Positions 50,701 through 60,815 of a stretch of DNA of 64,000 nucleotides are shown piece by piece. The position numbers were made by a program, and so were the translations under genes. The first letter of the stretch is position 1, and each line of letters opens with the position of its first letter. The DNA comes from Sphagnum magellanicum (lineage: Eukaryota; Streptophyta; Sphagnopsida; Sphagnales; Sphagnaceae), in NCBI GenBank assembly GCA_021904315.1, contig CM038910.1, positions 16,244,001 to 16,308,000 on the forward strand, written 5' to 3'. The notes under the pieces are model-generated. The model saw nothing but the letters and a program-made list of their open reading frames with translations. It was not told the DNA's origin and ran no database searches.

Positions 50701-52108
50701 ATCACAATTTATGACCTACATAAACTTTGGTCAATTATCTAGAGATAGTTCCATGGAACATATTCCAAGATTTCACACAGCACAAATGGGAAATACTTTT
50801 GGTAGAAAGGTGGAGCAACATAAAAATGTTGTTAATATGTTCCAATAGATGGTGGAATATAACTAACAAATGAATGTGGTGTTGTTGCAAATGTTGGGCT
50901 TGAAATTACAATAAAAACAAGTGGAGGAGGATAAGTGGTAGATGCTACATCAACTACAAGTTGCAACTTAGGAGGTGAGTCAATTTAAACAACAATTAAT
51001 AGTTTAGGAAAACCAAAAGACGCAAAAAATTATAGACAAAATGAAATAAATCAACAAAATGGATATGTATTTCTTCGATGAACATTAAAAGACAATCGAT
51101 ATGGAGTTGTAAGTAAAGGCATTGTTAGAGAATATCAAGGTGGAAAGGGATTTTGTGGGTTTAGGGTTGACATAACTTTTATATAAATGACATGTCTTTT
51201 CTATTTATGTGAAGTACATATAACTTACATTTAAACTAAATTTATGCAATTATCATGATGTAATTTTGCATAAAACTGTGCAATTTTTTTGTGAACCTAT
51301 GAAAATTGAATTTCACACATAATTTGTATGAACCTATAAAGCCTAATAAGTTTGTGATGTAAAAAAAGGTCAAGAAAACACCATCCTTCAATTTCACCAA
51401 TGCAAGTTGTGGCCTTTGTACTTTTAGTTCATCTCCATATATAACCTACATCATGCCTTGTTCAAGCAATAAAACCATTTAATTTTTAATTATTATCAAG
51501 CTCATTGTTTTGTTAATTATTTTAATTTACTCCAAGTTGTGTTTTTGTCTTGTCCTTGACAACATGTGATTATGGGGGGAAAAAAAACATTGTAATCATA
51601 TTGGTTAGGAAACAAACTACATGAATATTATGAACTAAAGATGAAATACACCATACTTCAAATGTTGAAGCAAAAAGCAATGGAATTATAGGAACAAAGG
51701 TGGATAAATGGTGGAATAGCCTTATGTTTTGAATTATGTTTTAGGAAGGAAGATTTTAAATGATTTCCTCTTTCGTTATGTTGTTTTGGTACATTGTACA
51801 TCGTGGAGACTAGAACTTTGGTAAAGTTTTAGGAGATGTATGTGAATTTTGGAACGAGAAGGATTTTTTTTTAAAAATTTGTGTTTTTACATGTTTGTTG
51901 ATTGTGTATGTGTAGAATTAGTTTATGGAAATATAGAATTCAAATTGTTTTCTATAATTTGTTTTAGTTTTGTAAAATGTATTTGTTGACAATACATTTT
52001 AATTTGTAACTATAGTTTGGTATTATTTTCAAAATAAGAATTAATATTTACCATAATGTTATTTCCATTCATCAATCATGGTTATGTAGAAAAAGAGAGC
52101 CTTCTACA
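47751..52108. other. AT-rich intergenic with possible old retroelement debris
   Basis: Poly-C 48531-48554. The stretch at about 50280-51130 reads on the plus strand as broken, His/Gln/Lys-rich, coiled-coil-like pieces that could be a gag remnant, but I cannot identify a family. Nothing else supported. Confidence 0.35.
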
Positions 52109-52659
52109 ATTATGATTAATGTTGGGTAGTTCTCGAATCAATGCAGGTAGTTCTTGATTCAATTTTCACAATGAAAACCAATTAACACCATTACATGTGA
52201 GAATTGGAGTAAAAATTAACCTCATGTTCTCACATGAATGTGAAATGGTCATGAGAATCAATTCTTTTTTATTTTTTATTTTGAAAAACCAAATAAGTTC
52301 TTTCATAGAACCTACATTTAATTCTCAAGGTCATATTCGATTTTAGGGTTTTTAAATAACAGTCACCAACTAGGGAGGTGGAGGTGTTGTTTGGGTTAAA
52401 GTTAAGGGGAAAAATATAAAAAGAGCTTGAGCTTTATTTTTCTCTTCTATGTTAGTTTTTGTTCTTAGTTTTGCTTTTCTTGCGTTGTTATTATTGCACT
52501 ACTATTTTCACATTGGTTGTGTGTTTTTTTTTTTTTTTTTTTTCCCCCGTTTCTTGGTTATGCTCTTCTCACATTGTTATTCTCGTGTTGTTCTTTTTGC
52601 ATTGGCATTACTACCTTGTCGCAAAAATGCAAAAACACAACATCAACAACATAACTAAC

Positions 52660-53060
52660 TGTAAACCCTTCCCACGTTGGTGTTGTTGCCTTTTTGTATT
52701 GGTGCTATTGCTTTCCTACATTAATGGTGGTGTTGTTTTCCCATGTTGGTGTTGGTGGTGCCTTCTTGCATTGGTGGTGTTGCCTTCCCACGTTGGCACT
52801 ATTGTTTGCTTACATTGGTGATGTTGTCTTTCTTGTGTTTGTGTTGTTGTTTTTGTCGCATAGGTACTACTGCCCTTCTTGTGTTGTGTTGTTGCCCTTG
52901 TCACATTGATCTTGTTGTTCTTCACATGTTCTGCTATAATTCTTCTCACATTGGTGTTGTTTTCTTTTTTCGTGTTAGTGTTATCGTTCTTCTCACATTG
53001 ATGTTTAATGCTCATTGGCCCAACCTTTGTTGTTGCTTTTCTCACATTGGTGTTGCTTTT
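52660..53060 (+). repeat. Degenerate TTGGTGTTGTTGCC minisatellite
   Basis: Irregular units of roughly 30-36 bases alternating TTCCCACGTTGGTG and TTGTTG cores; all six frames are open for long runs because of the composition, not because of coding. A sister array of similar composition sits at the equivalent place in the 41607 element (41940-42360). Confidence 0.65.
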
Positions 53061-54239
53061 GTTTCCCTAATTAGTTTCATATTTCCCCCCCTCTTACCTT
53101 GTGTAAGTTAGAACTTAGAGCACCAAACTATCGATAAACCTTGAAATGAATTTTGTTTTTTTTTTTGTTTTTTGTTTCTTTTGCTCATGCTTGGTTTTCT
53201 AATTCTCAAAAAAAATAAAATTATAGGATTTTCCTATACTTTAATTTCCCTACACATTTCATTACAAAACTCCATTACATTTTGTTTTATAAATGTTTGG
53301 GAAATAGATTTCATCTTGTTTCATAAATGCTAAGAAAATGTATTTGATCTTGTAAATGCTTGTAAATGTAGAGGGGGCTAGTGAAGATTATGAAAAATTC
53401 TTGGCATCTAAATATAAAGATTCTAGATTTTGAATGGGTAAGTTTTGAAGAGTTGAGGTTTTTTAGACATAGAAGCTAATGTGGATGATGATGAGTCTTT
53501 TGATGATGTAGAGGAGTAATGTTTCATTTCTCCATATGCATGCACATGACACTAGGTGTATGGACATGTGTGCAATGTATTTTTTATGATTGGGGAATTT
53601 GACTTGTTAATTTGCTTTGGAATGGCATTCAAAAATGTGTTTTTTTTTTCTTTGAATGTGTTCATACAAATTGTGCCTTGATGTCAATGTCCTTTCTAAT
53701 TTGTGAAGGTCGAAGACATGTTTTAGGTGTCCATCTAAAAAATTTAATTATGTACATTTAGGTGCACATTTATGACAATTGAATTTCAACAAGGTGTGGG
53801 TTAAATCCATCTTCATTGCTTACATCTTCAAATAAAATTAAAGTAAATCTATACGTTTTTGCCACATTAAAAAAATCCAACTTGTCCTTTTATATTCATT
53901 ATCTGTGCAAACTAATGGATTTTCTTCATTTTGTAAAACTTACCATTTGAATCTTGGATATATTGGAGACATGAACAAATGGACCATATTTTGCCTCTTT
54001 CAAATCCACTACACTCATTCTCATTTAAATTTTTTTGATAAATCCACCTTATTAAAAACCCCATATGGAAGTAGATTTAAATATTTCAATACTAGAAATG
54101 CCCTAGTATAAAAAAATGAATATCATCCTATGTTATCTCACATCCATTCATTTAATCCAAATCAATGAATGTCATTCATCTATGTTAAAAATTTCATCCA
54201 TTTCTAGGTCAACATTCCAAGCTCGGGCTTAAGCCATCG

Positions 54240-55120
54240 TCTTATATTATTATTGATTCTTTTGGCCTTGTTATGTCTACTTGTATTCTAAACCAGTTGA
54301 AGGGTCGTTGATTGTTAAGCAATGTAGTAAACTTTGCCATATCCATGAATCTAAAATTCAAGGATGAAATTGATTATGCAACCTTTGACAACTTAATGAC
54401 AGAAGATGCAAATGTTGTTTTTATGTTATCATGTTGGGCTTCCAACATAAAAAAAGAAGTTGGGGTTTTGGATTCTTTTTTTCCTTCTCAAACAAATATG
54501 AAAAAAATTCCCATAATATGTTTTTTTGTTGTTGGATCCTAGGTTTAAAAACATTTATCTTGTGTCCTCACTTATTGGTCGTGAGCAAGGTAAGGCAATT
54601 GTTGAAAAATATGATAACTTCTAAAGTGTCATTATCATTTACATCCTTTAGCTAAATTTGAAAAGGGCGTTGTTGATCAAAGGGTTGATGACAACAACAA
54701 TTTGGATATCTTTGAAATGACAACCAACACATTTGAGCCAATAGCAAAAGTGATCAATAGAGAGCTTCTAATTTTCAAGCATTATCGAATGAATGTTAAA
54801 AATATCAAATGTCCATTTCACTGGTGGTAAAAAATGAAAATATGTTTCCTACAACTGGTTTATGTGCTAAACAAATTTTAGGGATAGTTGGATCCCAAAT
54901 TGATATAGGAAGGATCTTTTCCTTAGCTGCAATCTTTAGGAGATGCAGTTTATAATCAAAAAATTTGGACAAAGTGACATTTGTCAACAAAAATTGGCCC
55001 AATGATCTTAAGATAAGTTGTAAATCCCTTTCTAGCTTGGTAGATTTGATTGAGACTAATGTTAATTTAAAAGAGGAGTTTGAAGGAGCTTTTGAAAGGG
55101 ATGAAGTTAGGGAGTTGTAA
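54240..55120 (+). pseudogene. hAT transposase C-terminal remnant
   Basis: Open pieces at 54312-54542 and 54431-54655 are followed by a frame-shifted hATC domain: CPFHWW near 54810, GIVGSQIDIGRIFSLA near 54880-54927, an RRC segment near 54937, then FVNKNWPNDLKIS near 54980-55020 and an acidic end near 55080. It parallels the remnant at 45240-46130 but has different stops, so the two decayed independently. Confidence 0.78.
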
Positions 55121-55689
55121 ATTTTGAATTAAAAAAATTGTCAACAACTTAGAAGTTTTCATCTATTTTTAGTAATTTTTAAAATGAAAAGATTATTTAA
55201 TCAATGAAGCAAGTAAATTATTAATTAACTAATTATTAATTAAAATTTAATTTGTGAAAAATGTAATAACAAGGTTGTGAAAACTGTCTGTTATTATATA
55301 TGAGAGAACTGCCTTATTTGACAACTGGGTGGGTTTGGAAAATTTTTAAAATCTTGATACCCTGATTGATTCTCACCAGCCCAATAAAATATAAAACTAG
55401 AGAACTGATCTTCATAACATGGCGTAAGAACTGGGACAGGCCCGTTCTCACAAAAAAAAGTGGGAACCACCCAACACTGGTTACGACTTTCAAAATAGTG
55501 TAGATAGGAAGGACATAGATGATGATTTGAAGGTGGAGATGATGCTTGAGGCATGGGGAGATGGTTTGAGCCTCTCTCTCTCTCATTGTACTACCATGCT
55601 AGAAGTGAATTATTTTTTTAAAAAGTGTGAGTTGGGACCTGGGAAGGAACCTTCCAGTTGGGGTGAGGAAGGAAGGTCCCCCTTGCAAC

Positions 55690-56410
55690 TCTCATAAAAT
55701 AACATATCCTCACTAGGGGGGGAAAAAGAAAACACCAAAAACATGCAATAATGTGTGGAGGTATGTGCTAAACAGTGATGAAGGGTGTGTGCACTGGGCA
55801 CACCCACTTAGATTTTTTTTCTCCTTCCCAAAGGCAAATTGCCCTAGAGAAAGGGCCATTTGCCTATGGGTCCGCAACTATTCCCAATTTGTGGTACCAT
55901 GTGTCAGGCATTAGTAAAGAATGCATATGGTACCACGTACTGCATAGGAAAAGCAAGGAAACAGGAGAAACATGCACTAATTTGGAGGTCCATGCCCCAA
56001 ACATTGGCTAAGGGTACATACCCTAAATTGTGTTGTTTTCTAGGCAAATGGTACTAGATATAGTGACCCAACTCAAATCAATTGACATTATGCTGTGTCG
56101 AGTAGTTGAGAAGGCACAAAATACCATGTCCTCACTAAGGGGAAAACAAACACCAAAAACAAACAATGACCATGGGGGTTGGTGCGTCACAAAATGGTGA
56201 TGGGTTCTTTGCATTTGGGGTTTTTGCTACATGAACGGCCTTAGAAAGAGTAACCCAATTTGCGCATGGGCCAGAAAAGAACACATCTAATAACATGTCC
56301 TTGGACGTGGGAAGAAAAACACCAAAAACATGCAACAATTTGGAGGTTCGTGCGCCAAACAATAATAGTGAACAGTATGCCCACTTTGCCATTTTGCACC
56401 TGTTTGGTTT
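55690..56410 (+). repeat. Long-unit tandem repeat, about four diverged units
   Basis: Units near 55697, 55937, 56115 and 56285 share ACACCAAAAACATGCAA, then GGAGGTnnGTGCnCCAAAC and TGATGAAGGGTG-type blocks, separated by a GCCCTAGAGAAAGGGCCATT-type block. Unit length roughly 110-240 bp, uneven. Open frames on both strands are by-products. Confidence 0.6.
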
Positions 56411-56557
56411 TCAAAGTTTTTGACATAGGAAATGAAGGCTCAACCACATAGTAGGGTCCATTCTGCGTAGGAACTAGGAATGCCGTGTGTCCAGTAGGCT
56501 AAGCCATGGTAAGGGGTGCTGCTAGGGCTTGTTCTAAAGCACATCAGATTTGCTTGC

Positions 56558-56640
56558 ACCGTGAATTCACATCTCAAGCATGTTCTTGACCATCAATTCA
56601 CATCTCAAGCATGTTCTCCACCATGGATTCACGTTACAAG
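56558..56640 (+). repeat. 31-bp tandem repeat
   Basis: ACC(G/A)T(G/C)AATTCACATC units start at 56558, 56589 and 56620 (third partial), period 31, with CTCAAGCATGTTCT in the first two. Confidence 0.85.
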
Positions 56641-56855
56641 TGAAACTGATGACCTCACCAAAAGTAAGTAGAACCAGCTGGTGGCTGCCCAGTGCATGTC
56701 CCACCTAGGGAAAAGGCCTGAAGGACCGCGTGGATAAGACACCCAAAATGTGTTGGCCGACTCTTTCTTGGAGTCTTGTTCTGATACTTGTGCCGAGGAT
56801 TTTTTCCTAATTGGGATCATCAGCCTTTTCCCTGCTCTGGTGGTGGTCCACTGAT

Positions 56856-57337
56856 CAGGGACCCGTAGTCGATGCAGCTTTTAGTCGATGTACTGACTAT
56901 AGTCTCCAACTATCTACGTAGATAGTCAACTAGACTATTGAGCAATGTAGATAGTCGACTAGACTACCGAGCAACGGTCATAATAGACTAGACTACAGAG
57001 CAACGGTCATAATCGATTAGACTACCGAGCAACGGTCATAATCGACTATTATTCAGTTGTAGTCGGGTCAATAAAAACTCAAACTAAACATAACTTGCTA
57101 CTCGTGACATCCAACAACAGCAGCTTGTGACATTCAACAACAACACGATGCGAATGGGTCTGCCATCGCTCAGAAGAGGGCTCGCAATGAGTAAACGACA
57201 ACAGTCTACAATTGACTAATTCAAGGCCAGAGTAGTCGACTATGTAGTGAACTATAGTCGATTATCGATCTATGGGCTAGAGGATAGATAGTTACAACTA
57301 CGACTATATGTAAATAAAGACCGACTACGGGTCCCTG
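56856..57337. mobile_element. hAT-type MITE, 482 bp, exact 8-bp target duplication
   Basis: Terminal inverted repeats CAGGGACCCGTAGTCG are perfect over 16 bases at 56856-56871 and 57322-57337. The identical octamer CCACTGAT flanks both sides (56848-56855 and 57338-57345). The interior is full of TAGTCGACTA-like palindromic motifs in both orientations and a 29-bp triplicate, with no coding frame. The termini differ from the GTTGGG family elsewhere in the window, so it is a separate hAT family mobilised in trans. Confidence 0.93.
56952..57042 (+). repeat. 29-bp tandem triplicate inside the MITE
   Basis: GCAACGGTCA recurs at 56971, 57000 and 57029, a strict period of 29, each preceded by AGACTAC(C/A)GA. 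Such subterminal repeats commonly act as transposase binding sites in hAT elements; here that role is inferred. Confidence 0.85.
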
Positions 57338-57345
57338 CCACTGAT

Positions 57346-58732
57346 CCTACTCTTTAGGAACTCTACAGACAAAATAAATTATAGCACAAATGCCTAAAAC
57401 AATTTCCTATGTATATGCATGTTATTGTACGTACATTGGAGCAATCCACAACAACTTTTGCTCAAAAATATATACATATTTAATAGAAAAAAAAGAGTTC
57501 CAGCAACCCCAAATTGAATAATTTCACAATTGTGCAGGTCAAGAGTACCTACATAGAGAGTGAATTTCTTTTACCTTTTGCATTTGTAGGAGTAATGTAT
57601 GTATGGCTTTAACCTACGTGGGAATGTACAAGTACTCTACTGGCTGGAAGACAAGATCTCTTGTAGATTGTAAGCTTGATTCTCACATATTGTGACAAAC
57701 ACCTTTTTTTAATTCAACCAAACCTTTTAAGAATTATTTAACACTGAACATTAGTCATAGGTTGGTATGATATTCGATAATCTGAATCATCAGTTATGCT
57801 TTATGAAGAGACCCGGATATAGAGATGTTGTCGTTACTAGCTAGCCGTATTCATAGGTGGAAGGTGCCTTACCACTCACTATGTTAATAGGTGGAACATG
57901 GCGTACTAGCTCACTCGGTGTTGAGAGGTGGAACAGGCCCCCCAAGTACTAAAGTTTGTGCCTACTGCCAATCAACATGGGCGTTTTAGCAGCACCGCAA
58001 AAGCACCTTGCTCTTGAGAGTCCTTCTAGTGATAGATGGGTTTTATCTTTACTTTTGCTGTAGCAAGAACAGTAAGGGCTTGGACAAACCTCCATTGTGC
58101 ATTTTGTTTTGTGCTTTTGGGTGTTGTCTTTTGTTTGAACTTTGATCCTTTTTTCTTTTTTTTTCCCTTGATGGGTGTTTTTCCTTTATTTATTAATTAA
58201 TTAATTAAAAAGCTATGTAATCAGCTACTGGAATTCCACACCAGGGATGACAAACACCTCCTGAGCTTATCAAGTTCTGCTACATGTTAACTTAGTACAA
58301 GTGACCCACTTCATATGTGTCCTTTCTAGCTGCCATTTATAATTTCTCACTACAATGATCAGCCTCAGACACCTATGACTACTGAGTTATTGATGGACCA
58401 CCACTGAGTTACCAAGGTAAGCTATCCTGTGTATAGCCTCCTATTTCCACCTCACACTACCTAGGTAACTACATATAGAGTAAAGCCCCGCCCCACAATG
58501 GCATTTGCCACATTAGGGGCCTAGGATGAGGTGATAGCCTAGTCTCGCCTTGCATTTTGGGAATGTTCCTCACATGAGAGTTATCCATAAAGTAATCCTT
58601 ACTTTGACCCTCACTTTGGTCCTCACTATCTCACTCATCCATCCTTTGATTGTGGGTTTTAGCTAGAGTGAGGCCAATGTTATCATGATGAAGTTAAGTG
58701 GATCACAAGGTGTACTCAAAGGGTTCTTACAC
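57346..58732. other. Intergenic, no gene seen
   Basis: Balanced composition; (TTAA)n near 58188-58207. No frame above 60 codons with protein-like content. Confidence 0.45.
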
Positions 58733-58806
58733 CTACTCCTTAAGAGTGGGACGGATCTTACACCTACAGGTAAGCATTATTTTTCCATCCCACTCTTAAG
58801 GAGTAG
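58733..58806. repeat. Near-perfect hairpin, 23-base arms, 28-base loop
   Basis: Arm 58733-58755 pairs with 58784-58806 at 22 of 23 positions around loop 58756-58783; arm core CTTAAGAGTGGG. The motif CTTACACCTAC occurs twice, just before the arm and in the loop. Could be a tiny foldback element or, less likely, a small-RNA precursor. Confidence 0.8.
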
Positions 58807-60140
58807 TTGTCCAATCACTCCTCCTTCCTAGGAGGGATATTTATGGATATAAGGTGCTTTTCAAATACACAAGTAAATTTATTTGAGTGTTTTATCATAT
58901 GTGAATATGTAAGTGTTACAAGCAAGTAGATAAGGTATGTAAATGGTTACTATGTATGTAGCTAAAACACTTGGTGGTTATTAAGTAGGTAGATGAATGT
59001 GGATGGTTAGTTCAAGTAACCATCATAGTTAACTATGGGACATGAAGACAACTAAAAAGTGTTTCCTATCCATATAACATTCATCCTTATGGGGAGATGG
59101 CGGGTGTCAGCTAACTATGGCCACTAAAAACACACTAAATGAATCAATACCTAAAAGTCTTTTAAGGGCATTTTTAATGTGCCTTGGTGCTCTTTGCAAT
59201 GTAACTTTTGATGGATGGTCACACATTTATCATATATTGTATAGACCTAGCAAAATTTCTTTAGTAATAGAATATAACCCTTCCATGGTGGAATGGGGTC
59301 ATTGGGAGCATGGCACCTTATGTTGAAAGTTCCAAATTTTTGGGTGGGTGGGGCCTCCCAATTTCATAAGGTGCATTTTATTTCCATCATGCAATGTGTG
59401 TGAATAAAAACATGCAGTAATTTGATGCATGGGCTTAATAAACACATGTCACAATTATGTTTACCATTGACCATAGTGTTATGTAACATTTTGCATGCCC
59501 ATTCATAGATGGGATGTTAACTAAATAATAATTATGATTATTTCCATTCTGGGGTCTTTTAGCCTAGCTTACACTATGCCAAAAGATGGCATCTTTGACT
59601 TCATCCATGATTAGAAATTTTTGTTGTATATGCCTTAGTTATTAGATGATTACATAATCAATTCAAACTTGTCACTTATGTCATTTAGTTGTAACTATGA
59701 TTGTAGTTGTTTATGTCATGATGGTAATCATTTATGCCATTCCATATCATTTTTCATGACTATAATCCTAGATGGATGATCACAATTTCGAATGATTGTG
59801 CAATCATGGTTCAAATTTTGTAATATTACATTGAATAATAACCATGAAAGATGCTTCCAATAATTGATATTTAATTTTTAAAATAAAAATTACAAATTTC
59901 TTGTTGCTAAGTGATAACCTAGGTTAAATTTGAGAATTTATTGTTCATTTATGAATTACCACATGACAACCTATTCCAAATTAAAGGGTGTAGTGACCAC
60001 TTATGGGTTGCCACATGGAAACCAAGGCCTAGGAAACCTAAGTTAAGGAGCCTAATCTAGGCCACCTAGACTAAAAAAACAAACTTAAAGTAAATTAAGT
60101 AAGCTACCTAAGCAAAAAGGTTAGTTAATCCTAGGTTACA
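58807..60140. other. Intergenic, no gene seen
   Basis: A 69-codon frame at 59117-59326 is open but isolated, without domain or splice context. The rest is AT-rich with TTAGGTTA-type fragments after 59915. Confidence 0.4.
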
Positions 60141-60212
60141 AGTGTGAGGACTTGAACCCCTCAACCTCCACTTTGAAGGTTCAAATCTTTCACCATTGCA
60201 CCACAAATTTTT
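60140..60212 (-). repeat. tRNA-like SINE head fragment
   Basis: On the minus strand an A-box-like TGGTGCAATGGTGAAAG is followed, at tRNA-like spacing, by a B-box-like GAGGGGTTCAAGTCCTC that forms a T-arm-like stem. The anticodon arm and acceptor do not fold as a functional tRNA, so this is a tRNA-derived SINE piece rather than a tRNA gene. Confidence 0.5.
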
Positions 60213-60244
60213 ATTTACAACATAATTAGTCAACTCAAAGCTAT

Positions 60245-60815
60245 AAACATTAACATATTTTAGCCTAGGTTAACCTATGCCACCCTACATTGACCTAGGT
60301 TTACTTAGGTTAACCTAAACTACCCACCAAATCTAGCCAAGGCTAATGTAAGCCTCCTTAGGTTATTATAGATTAACCTAGTATAACTTTAAACTACTTA
60401 AATTAAAATGCGCTAAATTTAGAGGTTAAATTCAAAGGCTTAATTTAGAGGTTAACTCTAAGCTAAACATAAAGATTAAACATAAACTCAATGTAAAGGT
60501 TAAACCTAGAAGCTAAACTTAACTCAACATGGCTAAACGTAATTAAACATGATTAAACTTAACTAATTTAAACTGAATGTAAATTGAATTTAAAGTTAAC
60601 CTAGAGGTTAAACTTAAAGGTTATAACTAAGTTAAACCTATAAGTTGAACCTAGACTAAACATAAAAATTAAATTTAAGCTAAACATAAGTTAAACATAA
60701 AGATTAAACCTATGTTAAATTTAGGCTAATGTAAAGGGTAAATGTAGGTTAAATTATGTTAACCAAGGCCAAACTTAAGCAAAACCTAATGTGAATGTAC
60801 TTTAGTATTGGCTCC
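60245..60815 (-). repeat. AGGTTTAACCT-rich repeat, copy 2 (inverted)
   Basis: Read on the minus strand it begins CCAATACTAAAGTACATTCA and continues with TTTGGCCTTGGTTAAC, parallel to copy 1 at 46838. It ends with TATAATAACCTAAGGAGGC and GGTGGGTAGTTTAGG, parallel to the copy 1 inner end. Shorter than copy 1 (about 570 against 900 bp), so internal units were lost or gained. Confidence 0.72.

Larger units (their letters stand above)
52117..55479 (+). mobile_element. Degenerate hAT transposon, second transposase-bearing copy
   Basis: The left end TAATGTTGGGTAGTTCTC and the reverse complement of the right end CAGTGTTGGGTGGTTCCC match at 14 of 18 bases. Flanks are ATTATGAT (52109-52116) and GTTACGAC (55480-55487): 5 of 8 identical, with all three differences transitions (A/G, T/C, T/C). 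That fits an old 8-bp duplication decayed by C-to-T change. Inside lie a TTGGTGTTGTTGCCTTCCC-type minisatellite (52660-53060) and a hAT transposase remnant. Length 3363 bp. Confidence 0.72.

Noticed and set aside
52459-53111. Cys/Phe-rich 120-codon frames that look like membrane proteins
   Set aside because: They arise from the TTGGTGTTGTTGCC minisatellite and are open in several frames on both strands.
60140-60212. Functional tRNA gene
   Set aside because: A- and B-box-like motifs and a T-arm are present, but the anticodon and acceptor stems do not form.
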